Below are positions 62,165 through 64,000 of a stretch of DNA of 64,000 nucleotides, in pieces (the stretch's first letter is position 1; each line of letters starts with the position of its first letter). Source of the stretch: Vallitalea longa (GTDB lineage: Bacteria; Bacillota; Clostridia; Lachnospirales; Vallitaleaceae); contig NZ_BRLB01000001.1 in the NCBI RefSeq assembly GCF_027923465.1, positions 1,178,001 to 1,242,000 on the forward strand, given 5' to 3'. The notes under the pieces were generated by a model. That model saw nothing but the letters and a program-made list of their open reading frames with translations, made no database searches and was not told where the DNA came from. The position numbers and the translations under genes are program-made.

Positions 62165-63082
62165 ATGACTACAATCGTATCAACACATCAACTATCAAAA
62201 TACTATAGTGGTGTTTGTAGAGTCGATAAAGTAAATATGACAGTATATGAAGGGGACATATATGGTTTTCTTGGACCTAACGGTGCAGGTAAATCAACTA
62301 CACTGAAAATGCTTCTGGGACTTTCCAAACCTACTAACGGTGATGTAAAGATATTTGGTAAAAATTTTAACAAGAATCGTCAATCAATTCTTAGTAAGAC
62401 TGGGTCTCTTATTGAATCACCTTCGTATTATGGACATCTTACTGGATTAGAGAATATGCGTATAATGCAACGTCTTCGTAATGTACCACAAAAAAACATT
62501 GATGAAGTTTTACATATAATACGTCTGGAAAATCAAAAAGATAAACAAGTAAAACATTATTCTCTCGGTATGAAACAGAGACTTGGGATTGCCATGGCAT
62601 TAATTAATTTCCCAAAATTATTGATTTTAGATGAACCAACTAATGGTCTTGACCCTAATGGTATAAGAGAAATCAGGGAACTCATTAAATCTTTACCTCA
62701 CCGTTATGGCATTACAGTCTTGATATCTACTCATCTATTATCTGAAGTAGAACAAATGGCTACTTCTGTAGGTATCATTGATAATGGTAATCTATTATTT
62801 CAAGGTAGTATGGATTTGTTACAAAAAAAAAGTGAAACTTGCATTTGTATAAAATCATTAAACAACACTCTAGCAAGAAAAATATTAACTGCCAATAATT
62901 ATACATTTTTACCACAAGTGAAAGATGATTTCATCGCATTTAGAAGTATCAACGATAATCAAATAGCTAATATTAATAAACTGCTTGTTGACTCAAATAT
63001 TAAAGTTACACGTATTGAAGAACACAGAAAAAGCTTGGAAGACATTTTCCTAGAACTTACAGGAAGGGAGCGAAGTCTTTAG
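62165..63082 (+). CDS. lantibiotic/bacitracin-type ABC ATPase (MutF/CprA-like)
   Basis: A 305-residue ATPase of the BcrA/MutF/CprA group: Walker A GPNGAGKST (about 38-46), the Q-loop/E-loop region GSLIESPSYYGHLTGLENM, signature YSLGMKQRLGIA, Walker B LLILDEPTNGLDP and switch His in STHLLS. The SPSYYGHLT segment is typical of peptide-immunity transporters. The C-terminal 80 residues match BcrA-type accessory regions. It is followed directly by two permease genes, the second cut by the window edge. It probably protects against antimicrobial peptides. Confidence 0.9.
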   Translation: MTTIVSTHQLSKYYSGVCRVDKVNMTVYEGDIYGFLGPNGAGKSTTLKMLLGLSKPTNGDVKIFGKNFNKNRQSILSKTGSLIESPSYYGHLTGLENMRIMQRLRNVPQKNIDEVLHIIRLENQKDKQVKHYSLGMKQRLGIAMALINFPKLLILDEPTNGLDPNGIREIRELIKSLPHRYGITVLISTHLLSEVEQMATSVGIIDNGNLLFQGSMDLLQKKSETCICIKSLNNTLARKILTANNYTFLPQVKDDFIAFRSINDNQIANINKLLVDSNIKVTRIEEHRKSLEDIFLELTGRERSL

Positions 63083-63832
63083 ATGAAAATTCTAATATTA
63101 GAATACATGAAACTGCGCAGAAAAAAAATATTTCTAATGATTACTTTATTCATAAGTGTAGAAATTGCATGGGCTCTTATGTCAGTAAGTATAGCTTTAT
63201 CTCGTAACCCTAGCAACAGTAGTTGGATGTCAACTATGGTAACTCTATCATCTATGAATGGTTTGTTTTTACCAATAATATCAGCAGTAGTAATGTCAAG
63301 AATCTGTGATATGGAACACAAAGGTAATACTTGGAAATTATTGATGTCAGTAGATATAAACCCTAGAAAAGTTTATGGTGCTAAATATTTATGTGGAAAT
63401 TTTCTGCTTCTATATGCTGTTGTTTTACAAGCTATAGCTATTATAATCTTTAATATACTGAAAGGATTAAGTGAACCAATACTTTTTACTATGGTACTGA
63501 GATTTATACTTGGAACGTCACTAGCTAATATGGCAGTTCTTGCATTGCAACAATGGATTTCTTTATCAATCAAAAATCAATCATTTGCTTTATGTATAGG
63601 TATGATTGGAGGATTTTTAGGTATGACAGGAGATTTTTTCCCTATTTTTGTGCGCCGTATTTTCATATGGTCTTATTATAGTGGTTTATGTCCTGTGGCC
63701 TACTACTTTGACGATGAATCAGCTAACTATATTATTCAAAATCATAGTTTTGGTATCTTCTCTATTGTCATAATTATAGCATTAATATTCTATATTGTTG
63801 GTAATATTCATATTTCAAGGCAAGAAGTATAA
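63083..63832 (+). CDS. lantibiotic-immunity-type ABC permease (MutE/CprB-like)
   Basis: A 249-residue permease with six helices, beginning MKILILEYMKLRRKKIFLMI, as in the MutE/EpiE/CprB family of immunity permeases. External Trp-rich residues and CDMEHKGNTWKLLMSVDINPRKVYGAKY fit that family. The ATG follows the ATPase stop directly with no gap, and a GGGAGCG site lies inside the ATPase gene. It forms the exporter with the ATPase and the next permease. Confidence 0.87.
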   Translation: MKILILEYMKLRRKKIFLMITLFISVEIAWALMSVSIALSRNPSNSSWMSTMVTLSSMNGLFLPIISAVVMSRICDMEHKGNTWKLLMSVDINPRKVYGAKYLCGNFLLLYAVVLQAIAIIIFNILKGLSEPILFTMVLRFILGTSLANMAVLALQQWISLSIKNQSFALCIGMIGGFLGMTGDFFPIFVRRIFIWSYYSGLCPVAYYFDDESANYIIQNHSFGIFSIVIIIALIFYIVGNIHISRQEV

Positions 63833-63843
63833 GGAGGTAAAAT

Positions 63844-64000
63844 ATGTTAAGAAAAGTAATTTCCACAGAAATATTAAAACTTCGTCGTTCTCATATAATT
63901 ATAGTACTTATGATACTCCCAATCATAAGTATAATAATTGGAAGTGCTAATTATTATTTTAATCAAAGTATATTACAGAAACAGTGGTTTAGTCTTTGGT
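63844..64000 (+). CDS. second ABC permease, N-terminal fragment (MutG/CprC-like)
   Basis: The first 52 codons before the right edge: MLRKVISTEILKLRRSHIII followed by a hydrophobic helix (VLMILPIISIIIG), then a polar loop. An AGGAGG site precedes the ATG by six bases, 11 bp after the first permease gene. By position it should be the second permease (MutG/CprC-like) of a three-gene immunity transporter. The rest lies outside the window. Confidence 0.8.
   Translation, partial: MLRKVISTEILKLRRSHIIIVLMILPIISIIIGSANYYFNQSILQKQWFSLW

Overview
The window is AT-rich and tightly packed, with Shine-Dalgarno sites of the AGGAGG type and sigma-A-like promoters (TTGACA/TATAAT). It carries many endospore genes: spoIIR, two gerABC-type germinant receptor operons, a SPOCS/LysM protein, a CotS-like protein and veg. 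This points to an endospore-forming, low-GC Firmicute of the class Clostridia. From memory of similar gene content I would guess a Vallitalea/Lachnospirales-like organism, but I made no alignment. Most genes lie on the minus strand. I see no tRNA, rRNA, CRISPR array, transposase or prophage.

Layout. 1-2500: an agr-like quorum-sensing cluster (LytTR regulator, AgrC-like kinase, and the first codons of an AgrB-like protein at the left edge). 2832-5413: galU, a DUF1934 protein and ddl. 5540-6376: spoIIR with a candidate sigma-F promoter. 6431-10477: the first gerABC operon with a small membrane protein. 10602-14557: gntR, ispE, SPOCS-LysM and veg, a neighbourhood common in Clostridia, here with tandem near-consensus veg promoters and a hairpin that covers the SPOCS start. 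14606-20829: signal peptidase I, a PrcB-like lipoprotein, phosphoglucomutase, a PEGA protein and an O-antigen-ligase-like protein.

20845-28293: an AfuABC/FbpABC-type ABC importer with a PHP phosphoesterase and a YesMN two-component system. A well-formed promoter flanked by 20-bp-spaced direct repeats precedes it. 28296-33068: the second gerABC operon (candidate sigma-G promoter) and the CotS-like kinase. 33226-36447: cca, manA and a DUF4163 lipoprotein. 36645-38874: a NatAB-like ABC exporter with an operator-like palindrome over its -10. 39157-41659: a GNAT-like protein and a cysteine desulfidase/serine dehydratase-like enzyme (UPF0597).

41832-51124: an AraFGH/Mgl-type sugar importer with a YesMN pair and a PocR-AraC regulator, divergent from a uroporphyrinogen-decarboxylase-family methyltransferase-like enzyme. 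I regard this as one regulon of unknown substrate. 51219-52334: an orphan Card1-like CARF nuclease without any CRISPR genes. 52383-59359: a surface glycosylation locus (GT39-like, GtrB-like GT2, DUF6056, GtrA, and a membrane protein fused to DUF6273). 59466-64000: a thioesterase, an OmpR-type two-component system and a divergent lantibiotic-immunity-type ABC transporter (CprABC/MutFEG-like) that runs off the right edge.

The best candidates for something undescribed are the PocR/UROD/AraF-type regulon, the orphan Card1 homologue, the DUF6273 membrane fusion, and several cis-elements: the SPOCS start hairpin, phased operator repeats, and a 22-bp palindromic intergenic element.
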